58,231 bases of DNA from Thioploca sp. Its GTDB lineage: Bacteria > Pseudomonadota > Gammaproteobacteria > Beggiatoales > Beggiatoaceae. The stretch lies in assembly GCA_012032555.1 (NCBI GenBank), contig JAAUSR010000027.1, positions 1-58,231 on the forward strand, written 5' to 3'. The position numbers and the translations under genes are program-made. This document shows, piece after piece, positions 32,422 through 42,019 of the stretch (the stretch's first letter is position 1; the number at the start of each line of letters is the position of its first letter). Under the pieces are notes generated by a model that worked only from the letters and a program-made list of their open reading frames with translations, was not told the origin of the DNA and did not search any database.

Positions 32422-33374
32422 AAACAAAATCTTCTCACGGCTTTACTTTAGTCGAACTGATGGTGGCATTGGTCATTAGCTCCATTTTATTGGGCGGGGT
32501 TATGACCATTATGTCAAGTAGTAAGAAAACTTATACTCTACAAAGTGAGATGTCTGCTCTACAAGATAATGCACGTTTTTTAATAGATGAATTGACTTAT
32601 AAGATTCGTATGGCTGGGTATCAAGGGTGTTCACCACAAAAAAGAAAAGAAAAAAATTCTTTTGATTATAGTCGTCCTTTTGCTTATAGTCAAAATAGTG
32701 CTTTTAATGGTACTCCCAATAGTGATCAATTAACCATCGGATCATTTGGTGAAATATTGCCATTAGCACCGGGACAACCATTACAGGTAGATTCTACAAA
32801 AATTAACCTGGACAGTGGGTTTATTTTGCCTCCATCCCTGTCAGAAAAAATCTTGATATCGGCTTGTGGCATGGATGAGCCGAAAGAATATACATTAAAA
32901 TCAGTTGATCCCCCTAACGTCTTAAATGTAGATCCACCTTTAGGAAGATTCACCGGCGGACAGGTTTTTAATGGTAGTCAGGAAACAATTTATCAGGTGA
33001 AGGATACGCCGGTTCTAGGACTTTATAAATGCCAAGATAATGATCCTGATGGTCAATGTAACGATCCGAGTCAAGTCAATACCCCTTTTATAGATGGGGT
33101 AGAAAGTATGCAGGTGCGTTATGGTGTTGAAAGAAACGGTATAATCCAATTTAAAGAAACGCCTACGACTCAAAGTGAGGAAAGAGTTATTGCAGTACGG
33201 ATTACCTTATTGATGCGCACACCACAAAAACGAGGAATTCCAGGCACAACAAATAAAGATTTTTACCTTGACCCAGGGGTAACATACAATCCCCAGAATA
33301 ATTTGGGAGCAGAAGAAGGATTTCGTCATCGTCTTTTTACGACGACAATTCAAGTCAGAAATTCGACTATTTAA
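32418..33374 (+). CDS. pilW: type IV pilus minor pilin PilW
   Basis: 318 residues. Leader MKTKSSHG then FTLVELMVALVISSILLGGVM, Glu5 present. The following DNARFLIDELTYKIRMAGYQGC is the hallmark of PilW-type pilins, and the C-terminal RVIAVRITLLMRTP with ...RHRLFTTTIQVRN is family-typical. It belongs to the tip complex with PilY1. Length is normal. Confidence 0.9.
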   Translation: MKTKSSHGFTLVELMVALVISSILLGGVMTIMSSSKKTYTLQSEMSALQDNARFLIDELTYKIRMAGYQGCSPQKRKEKNSFDYSRPFAYSQNSAFNGTPNSDQLTIGSFGEILPLAPGQPLQVDSTKINLDSGFILPPSLSEKILISACGMDEPKEYTLKSVDPPNVLNVDPPLGRFTGGQVFNGSQETIYQVKDTPVLGLYKCQDNDPDGQCNDPSQVNTPFIDGVESMQVRYGVERNGIIQFKETPTTQSEERVIAVRITLLMRTPQKRGIPGTTNKDFYLDPGVTYNPQNNLGAEEGFRHRLFTTTIQVRNSTI

Positions 33375-33424
33375 CTAATTTTGGAGGCGATACCGGTAAA
33401 CCATGGTGATTGGTATCGAAAAAA

Positions 33425-34351
33425 ATGATGAATGAAAATCATGTTAATTTACCTATAAATCTTGTTCACCAAGAAGGCGCCGTATTAGTAGTCGCTTTAG
33501 TTATTTTGGTGGTATTAACTATGTTAGGAATTAGCGGCATTGAGGCTACTAAGCTGGAAACCAGAATGGCTGATAATGTCAAGAAATATAACACTGCTTT
33601 CCAGGATGCGGAAGCACAATTAGCAAAGGTATTTAATCAGTGTATGGGCAAGGTAACGGTAGGTGAAGAATGTAGTAGTAAGACTATTCCCGGGATCACT
33701 GATTTAGGTTCAGAATGTACTTCTGCTGGGAGCAGCGGCGGTAGCTTAAATAGAATTTTTAAGCTGGCAACCGTTACCGGTAAAAGTGGTTCTGATCCCC
33801 ATGCCATCGAAGTGAATTTGGTAGCCGGCATGTGGTCCCCGGGTGCTCAGGATAACATGATGGCGAAAACAACGAACCAGAAAAATTGTAATCAAGATGA
33901 GCAAATCTGTCCTCTTTCAGAGTTAGGTTCTGATAGTTGTGAGGAGCTTACTACTGACAACATTAGTAGCAAAGCGGAAGGTTGTGCTGAGGTTATTGTA
34001 GACTATGCTAATAATAAAAGTGTAAGTACAGGAATTAATTCTGAAACATGTAAAGTTTTACTAATTAAGCAAGCTTGTAAGCCGGAAGTTGAGGGTTGTT
34101 CTACAGCTATAAATAATCATATAGCAGAAGTTCCTCCACTTCCTCTAGAGTGCAAAGAAGAAAAGTGTACCGATACAGAAATTAAAACAGCATGCGAAGA
34201 GGCTAATGCCGGTAAACCAGAAGAAGTGAGAAACGAACTGGTAAACGAATGTGTTAGTGGTGTAAATAAGTCTTTAGACGAACAAAATAAAACCGAAGAT
34301 AATCCTACACCAGATGCCGGAAACAATCCTACACCAGATGCTGGAAATTGA
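33425..34351 (+). CDS. pilX: type IV pilus assembly protein PilX with a long Cys-rich C-terminal extension
   Basis: 308 residues from ATG 33425; an in-frame TTG at 33410 is a weaker start. The N-terminus HQEGAVLVVALVILVVLTMLGISGIE is the PilX pattern, followed by TKLETRMADNVKKYNTAFQDAEAQLA. PilX proteins are usually ~170-200 residues; here residues ~150-308 are an acidic, cysteine-rich extension (more than a dozen Cys, in patterns such as CPLSELGSDSC and CKEEKC) ending in two copies of NPTPDAGN. The extension probably forms disulfides in the periplasm. The gene end overlaps an upstream-extended frame of pilY1; the pilY1 start is 42 bases downstream. Confidence 0.82.
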   Translation: MMNENHVNLPINLVHQEGAVLVVALVILVVLTMLGISGIEATKLETRMADNVKKYNTAFQDAEAQLAKVFNQCMGKVTVGEECSSKTIPGITDLGSECTSAGSSGGSLNRIFKLATVTGKSGSDPHAIEVNLVAGMWSPGAQDNMMAKTTNQKNCNQDEQICPLSELGSDSCEELTTDNISSKAEGCAEVIVDYANNKSVSTGINSETCKVLLIKQACKPEVEGCSTAINNHIAEVPPLPLECKEEKCTDTEIKTACEEANAGKPEEVRNELVNECVSGVNKSLDEQNKTEDNPTPDAGNNPTPDAGN

Positions 34352-34395
34352 TCCTAATCTATGAAAAAAACAGTGTATCTATTGGAGAACATTAT

Positions 34396-37300
34396 ATGAT
34401 GAAGCGTATTTATGTATTATTTACTTCCTGGTTCTTCAGTTTCCTAGTTGGGTTTCCCACACTAGGTGTAGCTGAAGATGTTGATATCTATATGCACTCG
34501 GCTGAGGCTATTACTCAGGAAACCCGTCCTAACATCTTATTTATGTTAGATAATTCTGGTAGTATGATGGAGCCTATTCGGGATGACAAGGGTAATCCGG
34601 TTCAACCCGCACAAACCCGTATAGATATGTTGAAACAAGCACTTGATCTCATGCTCGATGAGGTTCACAACGTCAATGTTGGAATAGCCCGGTTTGCAGT
34701 AAGACCCGAAAAAAAGAGTGGCGGTGTAGTGGTTCAACCAGGATTGCCGGTCAATGCCCCCATTATGTTTCCAACCCAGTTTGTCGATGACCAGGTAGCT
34801 GATATTAGTGGTGAAGTCGATGATAGTATTATTGACGTTTCTACCCCGGTGGCGAATAGTTCAGATGATGCCGAACAAAATCTCAAAACGGGCGCTACAG
34901 AATTGACTAACCCCCAACTCCAAATGACCCGAGCATTGCTCGATGAACCCTCATCTGGTGTAAAATCAGAAGTAACCATCAGTGCCAAAAATAACACCGC
35001 GATGGAATGGTCGGATACTAATAAATTTGTGACCAACAAAGATAACCTCATTTTAGGAACCGATCCGAGTAATCAACTAGATACTTTAGTGGGTTTACGC
35101 TTTGAGGGATTAGCCATTCCTAAAGGTGCTAGGATAGCGTATGCCGACATAAGGTTTGCCAGTGATGATGATTATGAAGGTAAAAATTTAGAACTTTCGA
35201 TTGCTATTGCTGATAATGATGGTGTCAAACCGAACACCGGCAAAGGGATTACCGGTGATGCCTCTGCAGTCCCCTTTGGAGATAAACGATTTCAAAATAA
35301 TGGGAATACGAATGGCTATCTGAGTGGTGAGGATTATCCTGATGATAAGAAAAATTTCCCTTTACTGAAAGACCCAGAAGAAAAGCCGGTCGTTGTTTCC
35401 TGGAAGCTCCCAACGGAGCTTAAGGAAGGACAAGTTATTATCACTCCCAATATCAGTAGTCTTATCCAAGGTATTATTAATCGAGACGGTTGGCAAGATA
35501 ACAATGGTATTGCTTTACTGTTGAACAGATATCAAGATCCGACTGTAGACAATGCTTCTCCTGGTGACAACATTGGTGTTTATGCTTATAGTACGCCGCC
35601 AAAGTTACGGGTCTATTGGACTTTCGATGAAACTAACCTGACTGCAGTTGCCAGTGATCAAGCCAAAGAATCCAATGATAGTTTTACGAAAGATAGAGAA
35701 ATTCGATTAGGAAATGAAAAGCCATTAACAAGTGGGACAGCCCCAACATTAGTGGGTGTCAGATTTACCGGAATTGCGGTCCCCCCCGGGGCTAAAATTA
35801 GTCAAGCGGCTATTACCTTTACTCGCCAAAGTGAGGTTCAAAAGAATGAAGCCGGCAATAATGAACCCTTAAATCTAAAGATTTATGCCGAAAAGGTGGG
35901 TAATGCAGCCGCTTTTGGGACGACTAGCAGTAAGATGGTTTTACCGCGATCGAAAAGACCAACTGAGAAGTTAGTTGAATGGGATGAAGTAGAAACCATC
36001 GCCGCCGGTGAACAGTTGAAGACCCCTAACCTCAACGAAATTTTACAAGAAATCATTGAGCAAGCAGATTGGAAAAAAGACAACAGTGTCGTTTTCTTAT
36101 TTGAGAAAAATGGCGATGTGAATGGTTACAGAAGAATTGTAGCCAAATCTGATAAGCTTAAAGATAAAAAAAATGATGGTGCTACCATTACCCCGGATGA
36201 AACGACACTGCCGCAACTAGAAATTACCTTTTCAGCTGGCGTTGAACAGGAAGCTGAAGCTGATCCTAAAGATCTGAAGCAAGTTGTTGGGGTACGTTTT
36301 ACCGGTTTGGAAATTCCTCAAGGGGCTGAAATCAAGAGTGCTCAACTCACCTTCACCAGTGGTAGTGGTGATTCAGAGCCAGCTAAACTAATTATCCAGG
36401 CAGAAAATGCTGATAATGCTCAACCTTTTACAGCAGAAAAGAATAATATCTCCAGCCGTAAAACGACCACAGCAAAAGCCACTTGGAATATAGAAGCGGG
36501 TTGGACGGACGGTTTAACCTATACGAGTCCAGAGTTGAAGCAACTGGTGCAAGAAGTTGTCAATCGCTCAGGTTGGTGTGGTGGTCGCAATGGAATGGCT
36601 TTTATCATTTCTGCTGACCAAGAAGAAAATCCACTTCGAGTAGCTCGATCATTTGATGACAAGCCTGATAGAGCACCGGTTTTAAAAGTCGAATTTGATG
36701 CCAAAAAAATTAAGGGAAGTGGTTGTGTTGACCAAAGTTATTCTGGACAAATTTCAGCAGACACCGATGATGCGGAAGAAAAATTGGATTTACCCGAAAG
36801 AGGAGTAGTCATTACTAATAGTACTAACTTGGAATTGGGCCAAGGTGGTACAGCAACCAATCCAGAATCACGGTTAGTTGGATTCCGTTTCCAGGATGTG
36901 CCGATTAGTCAGAAAATTGAGGTTGTCGAAGCGTATTTAATTCTCAGTTCGCGCGCAACCTATAAAAAAACCCCAGCAACCTTTAGAATTCAAGGAGAAT
37001 TATCTCCTAATGCGGAAACATTTTCAGAATCTGTTGATGGTGATTTAAGTAAACGACCGAAAACGAGCAATAAAATAGATTGGGTGATCGATCCGTGGGA
37101 AAAAAATCAGACTTATACCAGTATTGATATTGCTAAAATTGTTCAAGAAATTATCAATCAAGCCGGTTGGAAAGCTTATAATAGTCTAGCGTTATTCATA
37201 GATGGAGTCGGACGTCGCGACGTCACCTCCTTTAAAGCCAATCCAGCCCAAGCACCCGTTTTAAAAATTCGAATTAAGGGACGCCTAGGTGAAAGTGGTG

Positions 37301-40233
37301 AAGGTGACTTCTTAACGGTACGTCGCCGCTTACAACGAATTGCTAAGAAAATGGAAATTCCAAAAGGTAGCTTAACAGCGATTGTCGATGCTTTATATGA
37401 ATCTACGCAATATTTTATGGGCAAAGAGGTGGATTTTGGTAAAGATCGGTATGGTTCGTCTGAATACCTGGTTAGTCATCCGGGTACTTATGAGAATGGT
37501 CAGCTTAAAACTCCAGAAGGTTGTAATGTCAATGTTGATCCGCTAAATGAAAAATGTGCTGGTGAAAAAATTCAAGGTGCCGCCCAATATATATCACCGA
37601 TTGAATCGCCTTGTCAAAACAACCACATTGTATTACTCACAGATGGTATTGCGACTATAAATACCGCAGCAGAAAAAATAAAGGGTTTAATAGGGCAGAG
37701 TAAGTGTAAGGTTAATTATTCTGATCCGGAAGGAACGAGTGATAAACCCGTAACGGTTTCTGCTAATGAGGAATGTGGTATTGATTTGGCTGAATATGTT
37801 TCAACTCATGATGTGCTTACTCAGGAAGAAATTCCACAAGGAGAATCTGGAAATAAGCTCACCATCCATACGATTGGCTTTCAGTTAGGTACCGGTTGGG
37901 AAGACGGTAATTATATAGAGAAAGTGACAGATAATGGTATTGAAAAAATTATTGAAAAAATTAAGGTTGTCAAAATGGCAGACGGCAAATATCATTATAC
38001 CACGAAAGGTAATCCGGTCGTTGATGAAAAGGAAACCATTAAGAAAGGCCCCATAGAAAATGTAAAAGATACCAATGAGAATAAAGCCGCTATGAAGTTT
38101 CTTAAACAAATGGCTAAAACGAGTGGTGGCTATTTTTACGAAGCCGTTAATGCCGTGGACTTAGTGGCCGCTTTTAAAGCCATCATCATGCAAGCCATGA
38201 CTAAAAGTACTTCGTTTGCCGCACCGGGTATTTCAGTCAGCCAGTTCAATAACCTATTGCATGATAATGAAGTTTACTATGCTTTATTTGAACCCAGTCA
38301 TAATCAACTCTGGAAGGGTAATATCAAAAAATTCTTAATTGGCGAAGGTGATAAGTTAATGGCTCAAAATGGCCCGGCCCTCTCTGGATCTTCGTTTAGA
38401 GATGAAGCACAGAGTTATTGGAGTACCGAAGTGGATGGACCAGAAATTACTAAAGGCGGCGCTGGTGAACAATTAACTCTTTTGGGAAGCCAAAATCGGA
38501 AAATTTATACTTATCTAGAAGAAACGACACCAGGCACTAATCATGCGGTTGATTTAACCCAGCATCAGGTTCAGTTAGCTTCCGGTGATGATGAATTTGA
38601 TGCCGCACTCAAGGTCGCGTTGAAAATAGAAAACTATGATTCGGAAGATCCCAAAATGGTTGAACAAGCTGAAAAAATCATTCGCTGGATTATCGGTGAA
38701 AATGTCAATGCTCAAGGAGAAAATGATAGTGAAGAAAATACCGGTAATGATCGGTGGATGTTTGCTGATCCCCTTCATGCGAGTCCTAAAGCCGTTACTT
38801 ATGGTGGAACTCAAGATAATCCCAATACTAAACTATTCGCCGCAACTAACGACGGATTATTGCATATGTTAAATGCAGAAAATGGTCAAGAAGAATGGGC
38901 CTTTTTACCCAGAGAATTATTACCTCGACAACAAGAGATGATGGAAAATCAACCCGGTGAGCGGCTTTATGGTCTAGATAGTACGCCGACTTTTTGGTAC
39001 CACGATGATGATAATAATCAAAAAATAGATAGCAACAGTGACTTTTTGAAAATCTATGTGGGCATGCGTCGTGGGGGTAGAAATTTGTATGCCCTGGATG
39101 TTACTGATTCAAGCCAGCCTAAATTGATGTGGACCATTACCGGTGGAGAAGGTGATTTTGAAAAACTAGGGCAAACTTGGTCAGCACCACTGCCAGTCGA
39201 AGTCGATCCGGCTTTTTGTGGAGGCAAAAATCCGTGTTTAGTTTTATTATTTGGTGGTGGTTATGATCAGAGTCAAGATAAAAGTTTTGATCCGGGTAAT
39301 GTCGAAATGGGTAATGCCATCTTTATGGTGAATGCCGATACCGGTAAGCGCTTGTGGTGGGCTAGCAATGAAAATGCGGATTTAAATCTTGATAACATGG
39401 AATATCCTGTTCCTTCGGATCTATTTGTAGTAGATACGAGTGGGGATGGTTGGAAGGATCGGATTTATGTCGGTGATACCGGTGGACAACTGTGGCGAAT
39501 TGACCTGAATAAAGAGGATATTAAAGGTGGGGTTCGAGCCAATCTATCTAGTCCGGCTAATAAAGCGGAACAACGTCGCTTTTTCTATCAGCCTGTCTGG
39601 GTCAAAATGGCTGGATTTGAGTTGTTGGCAGCCGTTACCGGTACTCGTCCCGACCCATTAGGAAGGGATATACATGATCAATTTTATGTGTTTAATGATT
39701 TACCCTGGGAGAATAATCAGCTCAAGACTTGGAAACAAAGCGATATGGTTGAGGTCATTAATAATGTTGGGGATAACAGTGATAAGAAAACCGTCTTCGT
39801 CGATGATGAAACGGTTAAGCAAAAAGGTGGATGGTATTTTAACTTGGATTTATCTCCAGGTCAGAATGAAAGAACTTGGGTTGGTGAAAAAGGGTTAACC
39901 GCACCGATAGTCATTAAGGATATAGTCTATTTCGCTACTTATGTCCCACCACAGACAACCAGCAATCTCTGCGAAACTTTCAATGAAGGACAAAGTTGGT
40001 TATACGCTTTTAATCTGCTCTCCGGTGGCGCGACAGATAAACTTACCAATCAAGCAGAGGAAGGTAAAGGTGGAACGGCGGAAAATCCGATTGCGGTTCC
40101 TGGACCATCAGGCGCGCCTACTTTAGCGCCTTTAGTCCGGAAAACGGGTATTTTTTTGATGATGCGAAATAGAGATCCTCTCAAGCAGGATAGTTTACAA
40201 CCTAATCGAATCTTTTGGATGCAAAAAGACTAA
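34396..40233 (+). CDS. pilY1: giant PilY1-like type IV pilus tip adhesin
   Basis: 1945 residues from ATG 34396 (GGAGA 7 bases upstream; signal peptide RIYVLFTSWFFSFLVGFPTLGVAE follows; the longer frame to 34348 lacks one). A VWA domain begins at once, with MIDAS motif LDNSGSMM (~residue 50). Residues ~190-960 hold four ~180-residue beta-sandwich repeats not found in standard PilY1. The second VWA-type part (~960-1270: NHIVLLTDGIATINTA, CGIDLAEYV) then resumes, followed by the conserved PilY1 C-terminal beta-propeller (~1380-1940) with NDGLLHMLNAENGQEEWAF, GMRRGGRNLYALDV and the calcium loop DTSGDGWKDRI (~1678). Usual PilY1 is ~1000-1200 aa. Promotes pilus extension, adhesion and surface sensing. 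Confidence 0.9.
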   Translation: MMKRIYVLFTSWFFSFLVGFPTLGVAEDVDIYMHSAEAITQETRPNILFMLDNSGSMMEPIRDDKGNPVQPAQTRIDMLKQALDLMLDEVHNVNVGIARFAVRPEKKSGGVVVQPGLPVNAPIMFPTQFVDDQVADISGEVDDSIIDVSTPVANSSDDAEQNLKTGATELTNPQLQMTRALLDEPSSGVKSEVTISAKNNTAMEWSDTNKFVTNKDNLILGTDPSNQLDTLVGLRFEGLAIPKGARIAYADIRFASDDDYEGKNLELSIAIADNDGVKPNTGKGITGDASAVPFGDKRFQNNGNTNGYLSGEDYPDDKKNFPLLKDPEEKPVVVSWKLPTELKEGQVIITPNISSLIQGIINRDGWQDNNGIALLLNRYQDPTVDNASPGDNIGVYAYSTPPKLRVYWTFDETNLTAVASDQAKESNDSFTKDREIRLGNEKPLTSGTAPTLVGVRFTGIAVPPGAKISQAAITFTRQSEVQKNEAGNNEPLNLKIYAEKVGNAAAFGTTSSKMVLPRSKRPTEKLVEWDEVETIAAGEQLKTPNLNEILQEIIEQADWKKDNSVVFLFEKNGDVNGYRRIVAKSDKLKDKKNDGATITPDETTLPQLEITFSAGVEQEAEADPKDLKQVVGVRFTGLEIPQGAEIKSAQLTFTSGSGDSEPAKLIIQAENADNAQPFTAEKNNISSRKTTTAKATWNIEAGWTDGLTYTSPELKQLVQEVVNRSGWCGGRNGMAFIISADQEENPLRVARSFDDKPDRAPVLKVEFDAKKIKGSGCVDQSYSGQISADTDDAEEKLDLPERGVVITNSTNLELGQGGTATNPESRLVGFRFQDVPISQKIEVVEAYLILSSRATYKKTPATFRIQGELSPNAETFSESVDGDLSKRPKTSNKIDWVIDPWEKNQTYTSIDIAKIVQEIINQAGWKAYNSLALFIDGVGRRDVTSFKANPAQAPVLKIRIKGRLGESGEGDFLTVRRRLQRIAKKMEIPKGSLTAIVDALYESTQYFMGKEVDFGKDRYGSSEYLVSHPGTYENGQLKTPEGCNVNVDPLNEKCAGEKIQGAAQYISPIESPCQNNHIVLLTDGIATINTAAEKIKGLIGQSKCKVNYSDPEGTSDKPVTVSANEECGIDLAEYVSTHDVLTQEEIPQGESGNKLTIHTIGFQLGTGWEDGNYIEKVTDNGIEKIIEKIKVVKMADGKYHYTTKGNPVVDEKETIKKGPIENVKDTNENKAAMKFLKQMAKTSGGYFYEAVNAVDLVAAFKAIIMQAMTKSTSFAAPGISVSQFNNLLHDNEVYYALFEPSHNQLWKGNIKKFLIGEGDKLMAQNGPALSGSSFRDEAQSYWSTEVDGPEITKGGAGEQLTLLGSQNRKIYTYLEETTPGTNHAVDLTQHQVQLASGDDEFDAALKVALKIENYDSEDPKMVEQAEKIIRWIIGENVNAQGENDSEENTGNDRWMFADPLHASPKAVTYGGTQDNPNTKLFAATNDGLLHMLNAENGQEEWAFLPRELLPRQQEMMENQPGERLYGLDSTPTFWYHDDDNNQKIDSNSDFLKIYVGMRRGGRNLYALDVTDSSQPKLMWTITGGEGDFEKLGQTWSAPLPVEVDPAFCGGKNPCLVLLFGGGYDQSQDKSFDPGNVEMGNAIFMVNADTGKRLWWASNENADLNLDNMEYPVPSDLFVVDTSGDGWKDRIYVGDTGGQLWRIDLNKEDIKGGVRANLSSPANKAEQRRFFYQPVWVKMAGFELLAAVTGTRPDPLGRDIHDQFYVFNDLPWENNQLKTWKQSDMVEVINNVGDNSDKKTVFVDDETVKQKGGWYFNLDLSPGQNERTWVGEKGLTAPIVIKDIVYFATYVPPQTTSNLCETFNEGQSWLYAFNLLSGGATDKLTNQAEEGKGGTAENPIAVPGPSGAPTLAPLVRKTGIFLMMRNRDPLKQDSLQPNRIFWMQKD
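34966..37284 (+). repeat. four tandem beta-sandwich modules inserted in PilY1
   Basis: Approximate borders 34966-35640, 35641-36240, 36241-36750 and 36751-37284. Each module repeats the order L/VVG.RF.G..IP.GA.I..A...F (e.g. LVGVRFTGIAVPPGAKI, VVGVRFTGLEIPQGAEI), then a W-containing strand, ...TPNL..I/LQEI...W..., and ends with P.L.I.F. They resemble the DNRLRE/carbohydrate-associated lectin-like sandwiches of secreted proteins. Copies are diverged at DNA level, so the duplication is old. Confidence 0.7.
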
Positions 40234-40244
40234 ATTACGGTATT

Positions 40245-40276
40245 GTCATCGGGAAAGTTTATTTTTTCCTGATGAC
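40245..40276 (+). terminator. strong hairpin between pilY1 and pilE
   Basis: gtcatcgggaaa (40245-40256) pairs with tttcctgatgac (40265-40276) over 12 bp with a single G-T wobble and an 8-base loop. No long U-tract follows, so it may be an mRNA processing or stability element that separates the low-abundance pilY1 message from pilE, rather than a simple terminator. Confidence 0.45.
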
Positions 40277-40311
40277 GACCCATCCGTTTTCAAATATATA
40301 GGTAAATCTCC

Positions 40312-40737
40312 ATGATAGTAACCCTAAAAAAAGCGTCACACGGATTTTCATTGATTGAACTGATGGTGGTAGTGATAATTATTGCCATTTTAGCAGCAGT
40401 CGGTTATCCCATGTACCGGGGTCATGTTCTTAAAAGCCGTCGAGCGGATGCTAAATCAGCATTAGTTCAATTAACTCAATTACAAGAAAATTATTACACC
40501 AATAATAGTAATTATGCTACTACTTTCACAGCTCTAAACAAAAGTTTTAATGAATTTGAAATAATAGATGATACGACCCTCAAATCAGCTGAAGGTTATT
40601 ACTTGATCACCCTTTCCGGTGGTAATACATTTACACTCACGGCTAAACCGACTGAAGAAGGAGGACAAAATGAAGATAGTTGTACTCAATTCACTATTGA
40701 TTCGGTTGGTAGAAAATTACCGGATGAATGTTGGTAA
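40312..40737 (+). CDS. pilE: type IV pilus minor pilin PilE
   Basis: 141 residues. Leader MIVTLKKASHG, then FSLIELMVVVIIIAILAAVGYPMYRGHV with Glu5, followed by RADAKSALVQLTQLQENYYTNNSNYAT, the PilE (ComP/PulG-like) signature. The C-terminal disulfide pair is DSCTQFTIDSVG...PDEC. Last gene of the minor-pilin operon, as in other gammaproteobacteria. Confidence 0.9.
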   Translation: MIVTLKKASHGFSLIELMVVVIIIAILAAVGYPMYRGHVLKSRRADAKSALVQLTQLQENYYTNNSNYATTFTALNKSFNEFEIIDDTTLKSAEGYYLITLSGGNTFTLTAKPTEEGGQNEDSCTQFTIDSVGRKLPDECW

Positions 40738-40754
40738 ACCCATAAATATCTACA

Positions 40755-40904
40755 ATAGTCAAGTAAGGTAGGTCGAACTAAATACAGTGCTGTATCCAAC
40801 CTACGCTATAATGCCATCAAGTGAAGAGCCCGTTCCCCTCTCTCTTGGGGAGAGGGAGACAAAACCGCTTAACTTAATGGCAAAGATGCTACAATGCCAT
40901 TAAA
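40755..40904. repeat. cluster of palindromic repeats between convergent pilE and hypB
   Basis: Three structures in 150 bases: ggtaggtcgaac...atccaacctacg (about 40770-40806, with atacagtgctgtat in the middle), ccctctctcttggggagaggg (about 40835-40855), and ttaatggca (about 40873-40881) against tgccattaa (about 40893-40901). They look like REP-type interspersed elements and probably also act as a bidirectional terminator for the two converging genes. Confidence 0.5.
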
Positions 40905-41738
40905 TTAGGAGTAAGAAAAACTTCCATTTTCCCTTTGGGAAAAGGCATTCAAATCGCTTAACTTAATAGCATGGCTGCGTTGCACGCGTTCTCGATGAGC
41001 AGTGAATTCCTGACGTAACCAATCTAACCAAGGGATCATTCCAATTCCTTTCTGAGCAGATAACGAAATCATTGGCGCTGGATTAGCGAGCTGACGTAAA
41101 TAAGTTTCAGCTTGCTGCGAATCAAAATCATCCAAAACCGGCAATAAATCAGTTTTAGTTAAAAGCACGATATCGGCTGCCCGAAACATAACCGGATATT
41201 TGGCGGGTTTATCATCCCCCTCAGTAACGGAAAGCAAAGTCACATTCCGATGGTGACCTAAATCAAAACTCGCCGGACAAACTAAGTTACCTACATTTTC
41301 AATAAAAATAATATCTAAACCAGATAAATCCAATTGATGTAATGCTTGATGTATTAAATGGGCATCTAAGTGGCAAGCGGTACCCGTAACAATTTGAATG
41401 GCCGGAACGCCGGTACGACGGATTCGTTGGGCATCATTTTCAGTTTCTAAATCGCCTTCAATTACAGCTAAAGCTAATTCATTTTTAAGGGCATGAATAG
41501 TTGCTTCTAGTAGTAAAGTTTTACCAGCACCGGGTGAAGACATCAAATTCAGTGCTAACACACCGTGTTGATCTAAATGTTCGCGATTATGAGCAGCTTG
41601 ATGATCATTCTCGGCGAGTAAATTGGTTAAGACATTAACGGCTGCTTTACCATCAACCGTTTTTGCTAAAGCACCCTCACCACGAATTAAATGTTCATTA
41701 CCCATCGTAATATGACAACCACAAGTATCACACATCAT
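40905..41738 (-). CDS. hypB: hydrogenase nickel incorporation GTPase HypB
   Basis: 277 residues. N-terminal nickel site MMCDTCGCH (C3, C6, C8), then the SIMIBI GTPase: P-loop SSPGAGKT (~67-74), switch EGDLETENDAQRI, TGTACHLDAHLI with the metal-binding Cys-His, IENVGNLVCPASFDLG, and TKTDLLP (G4). Delivers nickel to [NiFe]-hydrogenase together with HypA/SlyD. ATG 41738 is preceded by GGAG. The tail after residue ~250 (VQRSHAIKLSDLNAFSQRENGSFSYS) is longer than usual, and its DNA contains cttaacttaatagca, nearly the repeat motif at 40867-40881, so a repeat insertion may have extended the gene. No other hyp or hydrogenase gene is in the window. Confidence 0.92.
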   Translation of the reverse strand: MMCDTCGCHITMGNEHLIRGEGALAKTVDGKAAVNVLTNLLAENDHQAAHNREHLDQHGVLALNLMSSPGAGKTLLLEATIHALKNELALAVIEGDLETENDAQRIRRTGVPAIQIVTGTACHLDAHLIHQALHQLDLSGLDIIFIENVGNLVCPASFDLGHHRNVTLLSVTEGDDKPAKYPVMFRAADIVLLTKTDLLPVLDDFDSQQAETYLRQLANPAPMISLSAQKGIGMIPWLDWLRQEFTAHRERVQRSHAIKLSDLNAFSQRENGSFSYS

Positions 41739-42019
41739 TAATTCTCCAAGTGAAAAATTATATCGTTCTTAAAACATTATAATTCATTAAGTGCTAATAT
41801 TTTAATTTAATATTTATTCTCCCTATTTGCTATTAGCCATTTTATTAAATAATTTATTACATAATCAAACTATTATATTTCTTTTTGGTTACCCGCTAAA
41901 ATAAAATAAGCCACGGTGAACTACCGTTACCAATCAATTTGACATCATTTTGTCACATTTTAACAATTAAAATTCGGTGGAAGAAATATTTTTCATATTA
42001 CTTAAATAGGGATACCAAC

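Noticed and set aside
33403-33435. ATG 33403 as pilX start with GGAGG upstream
   Set aside because: Its frame closes after ten codons; it would require a frameshift in the A-run to enter pilX, whereas ATG 33425 works directly.
34348-34395. Extended PilY1 start overlapping pilX
   Set aside because: It precedes the signal peptide by 16 residues and lacks a ribosome-binding site; ATG 34396 has GGAGA at the right distance.
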